DNA of 64,000 nt from CBDVBL01 sp965555375 (GCA_965555375.1 CBEWDL010000001.1:1-64000), one strand, 5' to 3'; shown: positions 40,936 through 50,127, counted from the first letter of the stretch. Translations and numbers: made by a program. Notes: generated by a model from the sequence alone, not told the origin.

Positions 40936-41883
40936 GTGGTGAGAATCGATACAGATAAGATAGGGATAGTGACCGACCCGGCATTCCTCCTCCATGACAC
41001 GGGACCGGGGCACCCGGAATCGCCGGATAGGCTGAAAGCAGTAGAAGAAGCGATAAACGAAATATCGGACGATATAGTCAGGATCAAAGCACGGGAAGCA
41101 AGCCGTGAGGAGTTGCTTCTGGTGCACAGATTGGAATATGTCGAAAGGATTTTGAGCCTCAATCCCGGGGGGCTTATTATGCTCGATGCCGACACCTCAT
41201 TTTCCCCCCACACGAAACAGGCTGCTCTGAAAGCTGTCGGGGGAGTGCTGGAAGCGGTGGACAGGGTTATCAGTGGTGATTTCAGCAAGGCATTCTGCTC
41301 GGTCCGTCCACCGGGGCATCATGCGGATACCGGCAGAGCCATGGGATTTTGCGTTTTCAATAATATTGCCATGGGGGCGGCGTATGCCCTCACCAAAAGG
41401 GATATACAGAGGGTGGCCATCATCGACTGGGACCTGCATCACGGCAACGGCACTCAGGATATATTTTACGACCGGGATGATGTTCTATATATCTCCCTGC
41501 ACCAGTATCCCTATTATCCTGGGTCCGGTTCGGCTGACGAAAGAGGCATCGGGAGGGGCGCCGGATATACGATCAATGTCCCGATGGCGGCGGGATCGAC
41601 TGACCGTGATTATCGCGAAGCATTCACGGCGATCATCATACCGGCCCTGATGGGGTTTCGGCCACAGATGCTTTTTATATCCGCCGGATTCGACGCTCAC
41701 CGCGATGACCCGCTGGGTGGCATGAATTTATCATCGGAGTTTTTTGGTGAGATGACGGCTATGTTGAAAAAGGTGGCGGATCAATTCTGTGATGGCAGGA
41801 TGATCTCTGTTCTCGAGGGAGGGTATAGCCTTTCCGCCTTAAAAGAATCGGCGCTTTTTCATTTGAGGGGATTTTGCAAATGA
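40936..41883 (+). CDS. histone-deacetylase-family amide hydrolase
   Basis: A 315-residue arginase-fold zinc deacetylase of the bacterial AcuC/acetylpolyamine-amidohydrolase/HDAC group. The catalytic His pair is His128-His129 in RPPGHHADTG, and zinc ligands are Asp166 and His168 in IDWDLHHGNGTQ and Asp258 in GFDAHRDDPLGG. Other family segments are GPGHPESPDRL at the start and LEGGYSL near the end. It removes acetyl or similar acyl groups from lysine or polyamines; bacteria have no histones, so the substrate is open. It starts at a GTG and overlaps the next gene by 4 bases. Confidence 0.9.
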   Translation: MVRIDTDKIGIVTDPAFLLHDTGPGHPESPDRLKAVEEAINEISDDIVRIKAREASREELLLVHRLEYVERILSLNPGGLIMLDADTSFSPHTKQAALKAVGGVLEAVDRVISGDFSKAFCSVRPPGHHADTGRAMGFCVFNNIAMGAAYALTKRDIQRVAIIDWDLHHGNGTQDIFYDRDDVLYISLHQYPYYPGSGSADERGIGRGAGYTINVPMAAGSTDRDYREAFTAIIIPALMGFRPQMLFISAGFDAHRDDPLGGMNLSSEFFGEMTAMLKKVADQFCDGRMISVLEGGYSLSALKESALFHLRGFCK

Positions 41884-42647
41884 TCAGATATGTGCGTGTG
41901 GAGCATCGGGATGACGTGCTCTGGGGGAGGCTGGACGAGGATCACGTAACAGTGTTTGATTGCGCACCATGGGATACTCCGGAGGGAACCGGCAGGAAAA
42001 TACCGTTTGACGAGTGTAAACTTCTAGCGCCGGCGGCACCGTCGAAGATAGTGCTTGTAGGACTCAATTATCTTGAGCATATAAAAGAATCGCAATCAGC
42101 AAGCGCCGTTCCCAAGGAACCGATTATTTTTCTGAAGCCACCCACCGCAATAATAGGACCATCCGATGAGATACCATATCCCGAGGGGCTGGATAGGGTC
42201 GATTATGAAGCAGAGTTGGCGGTTGTTATCGGAGAAAAGATCCATGGGGTGGATGAAGAAAAGGCTCGTTCTGCGATATTCGGCTATACCTGTCTTAACG
42301 ATGTAACAGCACGGCATCTTCAAAGAAAAGACGTGCAGTGGACGAGAGCCAAAGGATTTGATGGTTTCGCGCCGATCGGCCCCTGGATCGTGGCCGATAT
42401 AGATCCCTTAGATTTGAAAATCGAAACATATCTCAATGACGAGCTGCGGCAGTCATCGAGAACCTCATACCAGATATGGAATATATATAGCCTGGTTAGT
42501 TTTATATCCAATGTCATGACGCTTATGCCGGGCGATGTCGTTTCCACCGGAACACCCCAGGGGATAGGACCTGTGGAACCGGGCGATATTGTCAAAATTA
42601 CAATCGAGAAGATAGGCACGCTGGAGAACAGGGTGGCCCGAATATGA
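41880..42647 (+). CDS. fumarylacetoacetate-hydrolase-family protein
   Basis: A 255-residue FAH-domain enzyme. Family features: KIVLVGLNYLEHIKES, the metal-ligand glutamates in VDYEAELAVVIGEK and the segment GYTCLNDVTARHLQ, DVVSTGTPQGIGPVEPGD near the C-terminus. Members include acylpyruvases, oxaloacetate decarboxylases and 2-hydroxyhepta-2,4-diene-1,7-dioate isomerases, and cannot be told apart here. The ATG at 41880 overlaps the upstream stop (ATGA); a TTG two codons earlier is less likely. Confidence 0.88.
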   Translation: MIRYVRVEHRDDVLWGRLDEDHVTVFDCAPWDTPEGTGRKIPFDECKLLAPAAPSKIVLVGLNYLEHIKESQSASAVPKEPIIFLKPPTAIIGPSDEIPYPEGLDRVDYEAELAVVIGEKIHGVDEEKARSAIFGYTCLNDVTARHLQRKDVQWTRAKGFDGFAPIGPWIVADIDPLDLKIETYLNDELRQSSRTSYQIWNIYSLVSFISNVMTLMPGDVVSTGTPQGIGPVEPGDIVKITIEKIGTLENRVARI

Positions 42648-44461
42648 TCTCATCCGTGATTTTGATGCTATCTGTAGCCGGTTTTGCGGTCGGTTCTTCT
42701 TCCGAATTGCCGGCAGCCTATCGGATAGAAGCCAGACTCGATACGGCAAGCCACATCATTTACGGGACGCAACAAATCCTGTTCAAAAACCCAACATCGC
42801 AGCCGCTGAGCCGGCTATGTTTTCATCTGTATCCCAACGCTTTCAAAGATACATCGACTGTTTTCTGCCAGGAGAGTGAGGAAGTAAGATCCGATGTGGC
42901 ATCGGGCAATATATCGAGGCTGGAAGTATCGGATTTGAGATTGGATGGAAGGGATCTTGATCCGGGCAGGATCGATGTCAAGGGTACGTTGATGTATATA
43001 GACCTCTTAGAGGATCTTCTGCCAGGTGATAGGGTGGAGATCTCACTGCAATTTGAGCTTTTAGTCCCAAAGGTAAAGGTGAGATTCGGTTACGATTCCG
43101 ACGGAGATTATCTTCTGTCTCACTGGTATCCTATCCTGTGCGGTTATCAGAAAAATCGCTTAATAGACTGGGAGTATCATGCCAACAGCGAATTTTTCTC
43201 GAATTTCGCATCCTACAGTGTCGTATTGGAGTTGCCATCGGATTTCGCCGTAGGATCCACCGGCAACCTGAGATTGGTTGATAAAAACGATAAGGTTGCT
43301 GTATGGCATGCGGAGGACGAACCGGTCATCGATTTCGCTTTCGCCTGCGGCCCGGGTTTTGAGATATTGGAATCCGATACCCTCGGCATCAAGATTCATT
43401 ATCTTTTGAAAACTAAGAATGTAGAATTGTATAATAGAATAGACAAGATTACCAAATATTCTCTGGGGTATTGCTCTGAGAGGTTTTTTAAGTATCCCTA
43501 TCGAAATTTCACGGTCGTGGATTTCGGGCCGGGCGCCGGGGGATTGGAATTGCCGGGTCTGATATCGATCGCTGTTCCAGAATCGAGATCCATGCGTGCC
43601 TCGGTTTATCTCGATAACACCATTGCGCACGAGACGGCTCATCAGTGGTTTTATGCCACGATTGCCACAAACGAATTCGAGGAACCCTGGCTGGATGAAG
43701 GATTGACATCATATATCACGTCTAAAATCGCTCGCTCATTCGGGGACGGGAGGGGTTTTATTGAGCTGTCCGGATATGATGTTTCTCTGGATGAATTATC
43801 CAGAACATTTGCACTTGTTGGAAAGGCGCCTTATCCGATAAATCTGAAAAGCTGGGAGTATCCCGGCCTTATGAATTATACTTCCGCGGTTTACACAAGG
43901 GCGCTGTTAGTCTTACAGACTCTGGAAGGTATCATCGGTGATTCTTTATTTGCCCTGGCTCTTAGGGATTTTGCGGAGGATTATCGTTTTGGCCATCCCG
44001 ACGGCGAAGATTTCATATCCTCGATCTCATCATCCGCCGGCCTGAATCTGAACGATTTCTTCCTGCAATTTATAAACGGGACTGCCAGAGTCGATTACGG
44101 GGTAACATCGTTGAGGTACGATGAGGTGCCTAGTGAGTCTGAAGATGCTGTTGCAAAGTATAAAATTACTATCGATGTTCGGAGGAGACTCGATGGGATC
44201 ATTCCTCAGAAAATCACGGTTGGACTGTGTGACGGCGCCAGAATCGATACCACCTGGGACGGCCGTTCCGGCATGGCAAGCTTTGAGTTTGTGGCGAATT
44301 CCGAACCCCGGTATGCATGTATAGATGAGGATAATGTCTTTCCGCTTGACGAAAACAGAACCAATGATAGAATCTATTCGGAATCCCACTCCATGCGGCT
44401 GATCTCTTTCGAGTGGGATGCTGTTTTTGTTTTAGAATTCATATTATCGTTATTCCTATGA
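42644..44461 (+). CDS. M1-family zinc aminopeptidase, exported
   Basis: A 605-residue gluzincin with an N-terminal hydrophobic export segment (about 3-18). The zinc motif is H329-E-x-x-H333 in IAHETAHQWFY, with the third ligand Glu352 in WLDEG eighteen residues further on. The exopeptidase loop usually GAMEN reads GGLELPG here, so N-terminal recognition may be altered. It has the N-terminal beta-domain (about 25-240) and the catalytic domain; a C-terminal beta domain ends the protein, and no large ARM-like domain is present. It overlaps both neighbours by 4 bases. Confidence 0.88.
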   Translation: MISSVILMLSVAGFAVGSSSELPAAYRIEARLDTASHIIYGTQQILFKNPTSQPLSRLCFHLYPNAFKDTSTVFCQESEEVRSDVASGNISRLEVSDLRLDGRDLDPGRIDVKGTLMYIDLLEDLLPGDRVEISLQFELLVPKVKVRFGYDSDGDYLLSHWYPILCGYQKNRLIDWEYHANSEFFSNFASYSVVLELPSDFAVGSTGNLRLVDKNDKVAVWHAEDEPVIDFAFACGPGFEILESDTLGIKIHYLLKTKNVELYNRIDKITKYSLGYCSERFFKYPYRNFTVVDFGPGAGGLELPGLISIAVPESRSMRASVYLDNTIAHETAHQWFYATIATNEFEEPWLDEGLTSYITSKIARSFGDGRGFIELSGYDVSLDELSRTFALVGKAPYPINLKSWEYPGLMNYTSAVYTRALLVLQTLEGIIGDSLFALALRDFAEDYRFGHPDGEDFISSISSSAGLNLNDFFLQFINGTARVDYGVTSLRYDEVPSESEDAVAKYKITIDVRRRLDGIIPQKITVGLCDGARIDTTWDGRSGMASFEFVANSEPRYACIDEDNVFPLDENRTNDRIYSESHSMRLISFEWDAVFVLEFILSLFL

Positions 44462-45279
44462 AAAAGATTTTGAAGAGCAAAATTATTGTCGCATCCTTGC
44501 TTTTTGTCCTTCTCGATATAATAGGCGGGCTTCTGATCATGGCTCCTCTTCTGGTGTTTTTACGAATTCATTTGGAATATACCGGCTCAGCTTTCAAGCT
44601 ATGGCCGGTGATCTCTCCGGAGGTTTTGTCCGATATTTTGATCAACGATTACCAAGCACTGGTCATGTTCTTCATAGCGGCGGCAGTGATATATATAGCC
44701 TATTTCCCATTGAAGGTCTTCGTTACAGCCGGGATTTACAAAATTATTATTTCCGAGAAGGAAAGCGGCGAGGAAATTGATTCAGCACGCACGTTTTTCA
44801 TAAGATCGGCTGAGATCTGGATCGGATTTGTCAAAGCCGACATTTTTGGAATTCTGGTATATATTGTGGCCTTGTTTCTCGGGATTGTATTTGGAGGAAT
44901 TCTGGGACGATTGGGTTTGTTCTGGCGGGCTGTGACGATCCTGTTGTTTTTTCTTCTGGGTTCGACTTATATCCAGATCTTAAAAATTGCGGTTGCCGGT
45001 AATAAAGATACATCGCTGCGCTCTATCATCCGCTGTACGCGGAGTCGCATCGCCGGGTCTTTTCTGCGGCTGGCGCTTGGTAACGTGGCCGTGGTTTTGA
45101 TCGGCTTTCTTATTGTGCTGGGTCTCTGGTCTCTGCTGTTATGGACCCGCAGTTATGACTGGAATATCGTTACCGCATCGCTTTCGGTGATCTTGCAGCA
45201 GGGGATGATATTCTTCATCTGCCTGGCGCAGGTTCTTCGGATAAACTTCAACCATTCTGTCATAAGGAAAGGTGAATGA
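44458..45279 (+). CDS. polytopic membrane protein of unknown function
   Basis: A 273-residue protein with six hydrophobic helices near 10-32, 65-85, 130-150, 153-172, 205-230 and 240-258. Between helices 2 and 3 lies the amphipathic TAGIYKIIISEKESGEEID. The layout recalls DUF4013-like or glycerophosphoryl-type membrane domains, but I do not recognise a family. The ATG overlaps the M1 peptidase stop (ATGA) and the end overlaps the creatininase gene by 8 bases, so it is translated with both. Confidence 0.65.
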   Translation: MKKILKSKIIVASLLFVLLDIIGGLLIMAPLLVFLRIHLEYTGSAFKLWPVISPEVLSDILINDYQALVMFFIAAAVIYIAYFPLKVFVTAGIYKIIISEKESGEEIDSARTFFIRSAEIWIGFVKADIFGILVYIVALFLGIVFGGILGRLGLFWRAVTILLFFLLGSTYIQILKIAVAGNKDTSLRSIIRCTRSRIAGSFLRLALGNVAVVLIGFLIVLGLWSLLLWTRSYDWNIVTASLSVILQQGMIFFICLAQVLRINFNHSVIRKGE

Positions 45280-46003
45280 CATGCTCTGGGAGGAGATGAA
45301 CTGGACGGAGTTTGAGAAACTCGTCCCTGACAAATATGATACCGCCATCCTGCCCGTGGGGACTGTCGAAGCCCACGGAGTATCACCTCTGGGCACCGAT
45401 AATTTGATTCCCCTGGAGATCTGTCGCCGCATAAGTGAGGATCTGAAAGCCATTATAGCTCCGCCTGTTAATTACGGTATAACGAGTTCTCTTCTCGGTT
45501 ACCCGGGCTCGCTTACCGTATCAGCGGAGACATTTGAGAAATATACAAGCGAGCTATTGATTTCGATAGCCGACTGCAAGTTCGAGAAAATCGTCGTTAT
45601 AAATGGTCACGGTGGGCAGATTGAACAGTTGGGGAGGGCGGCCCGCGCAGCGTGGCAGGCGAAAAGAGTTAATATCGCTGTGGTGCACTGGTGGGTTTGC
45701 TGTGATGATATCGTCGAAAAGGTCTATAATCGGGCGGGGGGACACGCTGCAACGGATGAAAACGCGGCGGTGCAGGCTTTCCGGCCGGATCTCATAAAGA
45801 AGGACCTGTATTCAGATGATATGGTCTACAACCATCCGAAAGGATTCACTATATTTCCCAATCCTGGAACCATCATCGCGTTTAAGGAGGGGGCTGGTTA
45901 CCTTGATTTTGATCAGGGAAAGGCAGAGGAGTATTTCAACGCCGCCGTGGAGCGCGTAAGAGGACATATCCTGGAGATATTCAGACGCTGGGATCGGCTA
46001 TAA
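45272..46003 (+). CDS. creatininase-family amidohydrolase
   Basis: A 243-residue protein of the creatininase fold. Metal ligands are recognisable in PVGTVEAHGVSPLGTDN (Glu, His, Asp), in INGHGGQ (His) and in GGHAATDEN (Glu). The family includes creatinine amidohydrolase and several deformylases and lactonases in cofactor synthesis, so the substrate is open. It starts at ATG 45272 inside the upstream gene; ATG 45281 is the alternative. It is the last gene of the operon that begins at 40936. Confidence 0.88.
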   Translation: MNDMLWEEMNWTEFEKLVPDKYDTAILPVGTVEAHGVSPLGTDNLIPLEICRRISEDLKAIIAPPVNYGITSSLLGYPGSLTVSAETFEKYTSELLISIADCKFEKIVVINGHGGQIEQLGRAARAAWQAKRVNIAVVHWWVCCDDIVEKVYNRAGGHAATDENAAVQAFRPDLIKKDLYSDDMVYNHPKGFTIFPNPGTIIAFKEGAGYLDFDQGKAEEYFNAAVERVRGHILEIFRRWDRL

Positions 46004-46180
46004 ATTGTGCGGTCATAGCGGACGGGGCACAATAATTGTGCACCGGGTATAACCGCTTCAAGTCTGTGGTATTATTCAAGTCTATATGCTCTTATCTCTT
46101 GCGAGTCAAGCCGCCGATGGCATGCGGTTTGCTTTTATCATATTCCGATAGTTCATTGACAACTGAATCGAGCAAAACAG

Positions 46181-46209
46181 TTGACAGCCAGAGGGTATTG
46201 TCTTACAAT
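46181..46209 (+). promoter_or_regulatory. near-consensus promoter giving a leaderless mRNA
   Basis: TTGACA at 46181-46186, 17 bases, TACAAT at 46204-46209. Only 6 bases separate the -10 box from the ATG at 46216, so transcription should begin at or next to the start codon. Confidence 0.65.
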
Positions 46210-46215
46210 CGACGC

Positions 46216-47010
46216 ATGATCTGGAAGGGCGTTTTATCGCTGATGATCGTTCTGACTATACCGGTCGCTGCCCAGTATAGCACCTCGGATGATTCCCTTT
46301 ATGCCAATGTGATCGTGCCGCGCGCCGAACTACGCTGGACCATCGACACACCTACAGCCGGCATGCTTCCGCGAGGGACTTTCAATTTTGACATGCGGAC
46401 TTTTCCCACCGGCGGTGTTCAGTCTTCACTCGAAATAGGTCTGGCGGACCGATTTTCCGTGGGCCTCGGATACGGGGCGTCGAAGGTGCTGACCGATGTC
46501 GATCCCGACTGGAATCCAAAGCTTGAATTCCTGCTTAGATATCGTTTGCATGAGGAGGGCGAGGGTATTCCAGCCATAGCGGTTGGTTATAGTTCTCTCG
46601 GATATGGCGCCTACGACTCTGACAAGAACCGATATACGGTTAAATCGCCGGGGTTCTATGTTGCGTTTTCCAAGAACTTCAAGCTATACGAGAATCCCGC
46701 CTCGTTCCACTGGGGGGCAAACTACAGTTTCGAGAACGAAAAGGACAACGATCCCAACGTATTTATGGGGTTTCACGCCGATACCGGGCCTGGCATGGTC
46801 TTTCTGGCCGAATACGATTTCGCCATAAACGATAACAAGCGGGATGATATCTATGGGTTAGGAAGAGGCTTTTTCAATCTCGGTCTGGCCTGGTATATAA
46901 CCGATGAGCTGTCGCTGGAGCTCGATCTGAAGAATCTCCTCAGAAACCGCGATGATGCCGAGGCTATCGATCGTGAGGTGAGGCTGGTTTATGTGGAGTA
47001 CTTCTATTAA
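46216..47010 (+). CDS. predicted outer-membrane beta-barrel protein
   Basis: A 264-residue protein with a signal peptide ending at PVAAQ (about residue 20). The rest alternates hydrophobic and polar residues in strands separated by short turns (SVGLGYGASKV, FYVAFSKNFKLY, LGLAWYITDELSLELDL) and ends in YVEYFY with a terminal aromatic residue, as outer-membrane barrels do. No specific family is recognised. The ATG at 46216 is supported by the promoter at 46181; the frame is open to 46036, but that region would cover the promoter. It is followed by a Tyr-rich lipoprotein and another barrel, probably one operon. Confidence 0.72.
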   Translation: MIWKGVLSLMIVLTIPVAAQYSTSDDSLYANVIVPRAELRWTIDTPTAGMLPRGTFNFDMRTFPTGGVQSSLEIGLADRFSVGLGYGASKVLTDVDPDWNPKLEFLLRYRLHEEGEGIPAIAVGYSSLGYGAYDSDKNRYTVKSPGFYVAFSKNFKLYENPASFHWGANYSFENEKDNDPNVFMGFHADTGPGMVFLAEYDFAINDNKRDDIYGLGRGFFNLGLAWYITDELSLELDLKNLLRNRDDAEAIDREVRLVYVEYFY

Positions 47011-47023
47011 TTCGGGAGCGGTT

Positions 47024-47512
47024 ATGAAAAGGATCGTAATTGCCGCCCTGATGGCGGTATTTTTTTCGGTGGTTTTTTCAGGATGTTATACCCAGCTAAA
47101 AGGCCCGGGGCCGGAGACGGGCGAGCGAATATATCGTGACTATACCTACTATGACGATTACTATTGGTACGGGGACTATTATTACAGTCCCTATTACTAC
47201 CGATCGGGATGGCTCAGTCCGTATTTCTATGGTTATCCGTACTATAGCTATGGATTTTTCTATTCTCCATGGTGGTATGATCCCGGGTATTATTATGGCG
47301 ATGGGGATCGTATTCGTTCGGATAAGTCAATAAGATATCGCCGCAAAGATACGGGCACGTCGCCGGGAGGTTTTACATCGCCGCCCCTGATACCGGGAGG
47401 AAGCGGCGGGACAGTCTCCCAGCCTGTTCGCACGAAAACATCCACGGCTGGCAGCGGGCAGGCTGACAAGCAGACCCGTTCAGCAGGTAAATCCACTCGA
47501 CTCAGAAGATAG
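47024..47512 (+). CDS. Tyr-rich lipoprotein
   Basis: A 162-residue lipoprotein with a signal ending in the lipobox VFSGC (Cys20 or so). Residues about 35-90 are a low-complexity segment made largely of Tyr, Ser, Trp, Asp and Gly (YYDDYYWYGDYYYSPYYY style). The C-terminal 50 residues are Ser/Thr/Arg-rich and disordered-looking. The Tyr-rich part may bind, self-associate or cross-link, but no function is known. The ATG at 47024 has a GGGAG site; it is 13 bases after the barrel gene. Confidence 0.72.
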   Translation: MKRIVIAALMAVFFSVVFSGCYTQLKGPGPETGERIYRDYTYYDDYYWYGDYYYSPYYYRSGWLSPYFYGYPYYSYGFFYSPWWYDPGYYYGDGDRIRSDKSIRYRRKDTGTSPGGFTSPPLIPGGSGGTVSQPVRTKTSTAGSGQADKQTRSAGKSTRLRR

Positions 47513-47522
47513 GGAGGATGCG

Positions 47523-48815
47523 ATGCTAATCAGAAAATCCGGTTATTCACGCATGTTTCAGATAGCTCTGGCTTTCGCAATTATGGTTACCTCAACTGCC
47601 TCCGCGCAATTTTTGTACGATCCGCTTGTGGTTTACGAATCGTTCACGGAGAATGGCGTTTTGCCCGGCGCCCGGGCGGCGGCCATGGGTGGGGCACAAA
47701 TCGCCGCCGGCACCGACGGTTCGGCGTTATGGTACAACCCGGCCTTGCTAACGAGGATCAGGCACAACGAGATCTCAGGCACTTTAACGCATCAGATATT
47801 CTCCAATGAAACCTCACTGCTGGGCGGAGTCAGGCAGGAAGCAGAGGTTAGCAACACCAGGCTGGGAAGCCTCTGGGGAATATTTCCCGTGCCGACTTAC
47901 CGGGGCGGCCTGACTCTTGGAATCTCAGTAAACAGGATTAGAAGCTTCGATAGGGTATTCAGGTATGCATCGAGCAATAACTGGTTGAGTGATCCCACAG
48001 GCAACGATGGCTGGGGTGGCGGAGAGGATGAAAACGGCAGCCTCTGGGCCTGGTCTTTCGGAGGGGCGGTCGAGATTTCGCCCAAAGCATCCATAGGATT
48101 GTCTCTCGATATCTATGACGGCGACGATAGCTGGACTTTCTTCTTCGATTCGACATCTGTTTCGGATAATTACAGGTATAGCTATCAACACACGATCATG
48201 GATGACTATACGGGGATTTCGGGGAAGGTCGGTATTACCTATGTGGTCAATAATCATCTCAATCTTTCAGGAGTAATCGGCTTTCCGACCTCCATAACGA
48301 TCGATCAGACCAGCGATGTTCTGGAGTTCGACAACCAGGGGTTTGACGAGGCCGATTACAGCTCGGCGTCGTACAGATATACTCTGCCTTTCAGGTTCGA
48401 AGCCGGCGGAGCGCTCAGATATGAGGATTTGACTCTGGCCGGTGATATCGGCTATACCGATTACACTCAGCTTGAATATCGCTCGGGCCTGTTCGACCTG
48501 GCCGGGCTTAACCAGACGGTGAAGAGATATTATGACGATGTTTTCACATATCACGTGGGGGCCGAATATTTTGTTCGCTCCGCCGGTATCCGCTTGAGGG
48601 CCGGTTACTACCAGGACCCGATACCCTTCACCGGTTATCCTATCGAGACCGAGCCTCATTTCTTTACATTTGGAGCCGGTTTCATTGTCGACCGCTCGGT
48701 TAATATCGATCTGGCGTATCTGATGGGATCGTGGGAGCGGGATGATCCGTCCATCGGCAGTTCGGAAAAGTATAGCGCTCAGAGGTTTATGGTAACGGTA
48801 TCGTATCGGTTGTAG
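47523..48815 (+). CDS. OmpP1/FadL/PorV-like outer-membrane protein
   Basis: A 430-residue barrel with a signal peptide ending at STASA (about residue 28). The motif GARAAAMGGAQIAAGTDGSALWYNPALLTR (residues about 52-80, quoted in parts: AAMGGAQIAAG and LWYNPALL) is the conserved opening of OmpP1/FadL/PorV-type barrels, in which it plugs the pore. The end is VTVSYRL. Whether it moves lipids or acts in secretion is not readable. An AGGGAGG site lies before the ATG, and a strong terminator follows. Confidence 0.85.
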   Translation: MLIRKSGYSRMFQIALAFAIMVTSTASAQFLYDPLVVYESFTENGVLPGARAAAMGGAQIAAGTDGSALWYNPALLTRIRHNEISGTLTHQIFSNETSLLGGVRQEAEVSNTRLGSLWGIFPVPTYRGGLTLGISVNRIRSFDRVFRYASSNNWLSDPTGNDGWGGGEDENGSLWAWSFGGAVEISPKASIGLSLDIYDGDDSWTFFFDSTSVSDNYRYSYQHTIMDDYTGISGKVGITYVVNNHLNLSGVIGFPTSITIDQTSDVLEFDNQGFDEADYSSASYRYTLPFRFEAGGALRYEDLTLAGDIGYTDYTQLEYRSGLFDLAGLNQTVKRYYDDVFTYHVGAEYFVRSAGIRLRAGYYQDPIPFTGYPIETEPHFFTFGAGFIVDRSVNIDLAYLMGSWERDDPSIGSSEKYSAQRFMVTVSYRL

Positions 48816-48835
48816 GTGGGGAAGGGAATTGCTCC

Positions 48836-48869
48836 GCCGCCGCGCCAGCGCCTGCGGCGGCTTTTTTTT
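48836..48869 (+). terminator. strong intrinsic terminator
   Basis: Stem GCCGCCGC (48836-48843) / GCGGCGGC (48854-48861) with a 10-base loop, followed by eight T. It lies 21 bases after the barrel gene and ends the 46.2-48.8 kb operon. Confidence 0.85.
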
Positions 48870-48881
48870 GAATCAAACTGA

Positions 48882-49418
48882 TTATCTTGCCGGATTTCCG
48901 AGTTGCGTTCTATATGTTTGTCTTACCTCCCTTAAAAATTCAACAGCTAGCTGCTGGGAATAATCGGGGTATGTCCAGGGGTGGGTAACAAATTCTCCCT
49001 TTATAAATCTCATTGTAACCTCGGCCCAGATATTATCCCGAAGATATATCCTGTGTGAGAAGTTTTTAGTCGAGGCCAGCACCAGTTTCGATTCCTCGAG
49101 ATAACCGGGATCGAGATTAACCATCCTCCTGCCGTTTTGTGAAAATGCTTTCTCAATCGAGATTGTTGCATTCTTGATATCAGCCAGTCTACCCGGTTGT
49201 ATCAGCTCCTCGAATGAATAAAACTGCTTGGTGAGATTATCTCCCATCTCGTCTTTATAATAATCGGTGAAGTTGAAGGCGAACGGTCTGGATTTCAAAT
49301 CGATCAAACCGAAACGGGATATTAATTCATTATCCAGCCGATCAAGGTCGGCGGCGCCCTGATATAAGACGCCGCAGATGAGCTTTACCGGTTTGATTTC
49401 AGGTTTTGCTCCGGGCAT
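48882..49418 (-). CDS. DUF4416-family protein
   Basis: A 178-residue protein of the DUF4416 type: the N-terminal PVKLICGVLYQ, the middle FTDYYKDEMGDNLTKQFYSFEELI and the C-terminal THPWTYPDYSQQLAVEFLREVR are family-typical. No function is established. It starts inside the end of the QueG-like gene (20-base overlap), which points to co-translation. Confidence 0.8.
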   Translation of the reverse strand: MPGAKPEIKPVKLICGVLYQGAADLDRLDNELISRFGLIDLKSRPFAFNFTDYYKDEMGDNLTKQFYSFEELIQPGRLADIKNATISIEKAFSQNGRRMVNLDPGYLEESKLVLASTKNFSHRIYLRDNIWAEVTMRFIKGEFVTHPWTYPDYSQQLAVEFLREVRQTYRTQLGNPAR

Positions 49419-50073
49419 TAGCGCAGGCCTTCACGCAGAGTCCGCATATATGCACGTTGTAATCATTTTCTCTTGCGAACTTCTTAACCTGTTCGTAGCA
49501 TTTATCGAAATCAAAATTGTTTTCGCCTATGGCCTCCGCCGGGCAGGCAATTATGCAGGCGCGGCAGTCGCCGCAATCACCGGATACGGGAGAGTCGGTT
49601 TTAAGCGGAATATCGGTTAAGATAGTAGCGAGCCTGACTCCGGCGCCGTAGTCGGGATGTATCAAAAGATTGTTCCGGCCCAGAAAACCCAGACCGGCCT
49701 CTATGGCCACGTGGCGATGAGATATATGAGAATTCTGTTTCTTCCAGTCGATCACGAATGAGGCGGCAATTGGAATGGCGTTGTATCCTCTTCGCTGAAT
49801 GAATCCCGTGGTTAGCGCGGTGATGTAATCTAAAAGTGAGTTTACCTGTCGGTAATGGGTTTTATAAATCTGGTTTGGCCGGTTGACGATAGCGTTCAAC
49901 ACGGATCGCATCAGCCTGATCCCGATGCTTATGGCAAATGGCAGTCTCGAAGCCTCGTCGCTCAATTCGGGATCGATATGATCTTTGATCTTAGCGGTTT
50001 GGGCCACGCCGAAAAGGTCAGCTCCCCGGTCGGATACGTAACTTCTCAATAGCTCATAGTTTTCATCTTTCAT
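49399..50073 (-). CDS. QueG-like 4Fe-4S protein (epoxyqueuosine reductase family, short form)
   Basis: A 224-residue protein related to epoxyqueuosine reductase. Two cluster motifs are present: CGDCRACIIACPAEAI (about residues 163-178) and CGLCVKAC near the end. The N-terminal cobalamin-binding region is recognised from the GADLFGVA opening and the AGLGFLGRNNLLIHPDYG segment. It lacks the roughly 100-residue C-terminal repeat domain of QueG, so it may serve another reduction. The start at 50073 is supported by a promoter whose -10 box is 7 bases upstream, giving a leaderless mRNA. Confidence 0.78.
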   Translation of the reverse strand: MKDENYELLRSYVSDRGADLFGVAQTAKIKDHIDPELSDEASRLPFAISIGIRLMRSVLNAIVNRPNQIYKTHYRQVNSLLDYITALTTGFIQRRGYNAIPIAASFVIDWKKQNSHISHRHVAIEAGLGFLGRNNLLIHPDYGAGVRLATILTDIPLKTDSPVSGDCGDCRACIIACPAEAIGENNFDFDKCYEQVKKFARENDYNVHICGLCVKACANARSKT

Positions 50074-50080
50074 GGCTTGC

Positions 50081-50109
50081 AAATTAACAGTCCAATGGAT
50101 TCCTGTCAA
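50081..50109 (-). promoter_or_regulatory. promoter of the QueG-like gene, leaderless
   Basis: On the minus strand TTGACA (50109-50104), 17 bases, TAATTT (50086-50081). Seven bases separate it from the ATG at 50073, with no ribosome site between. Confidence 0.6.
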
Positions 50110-50127
50110 TTGGGAACCTATAAATCG

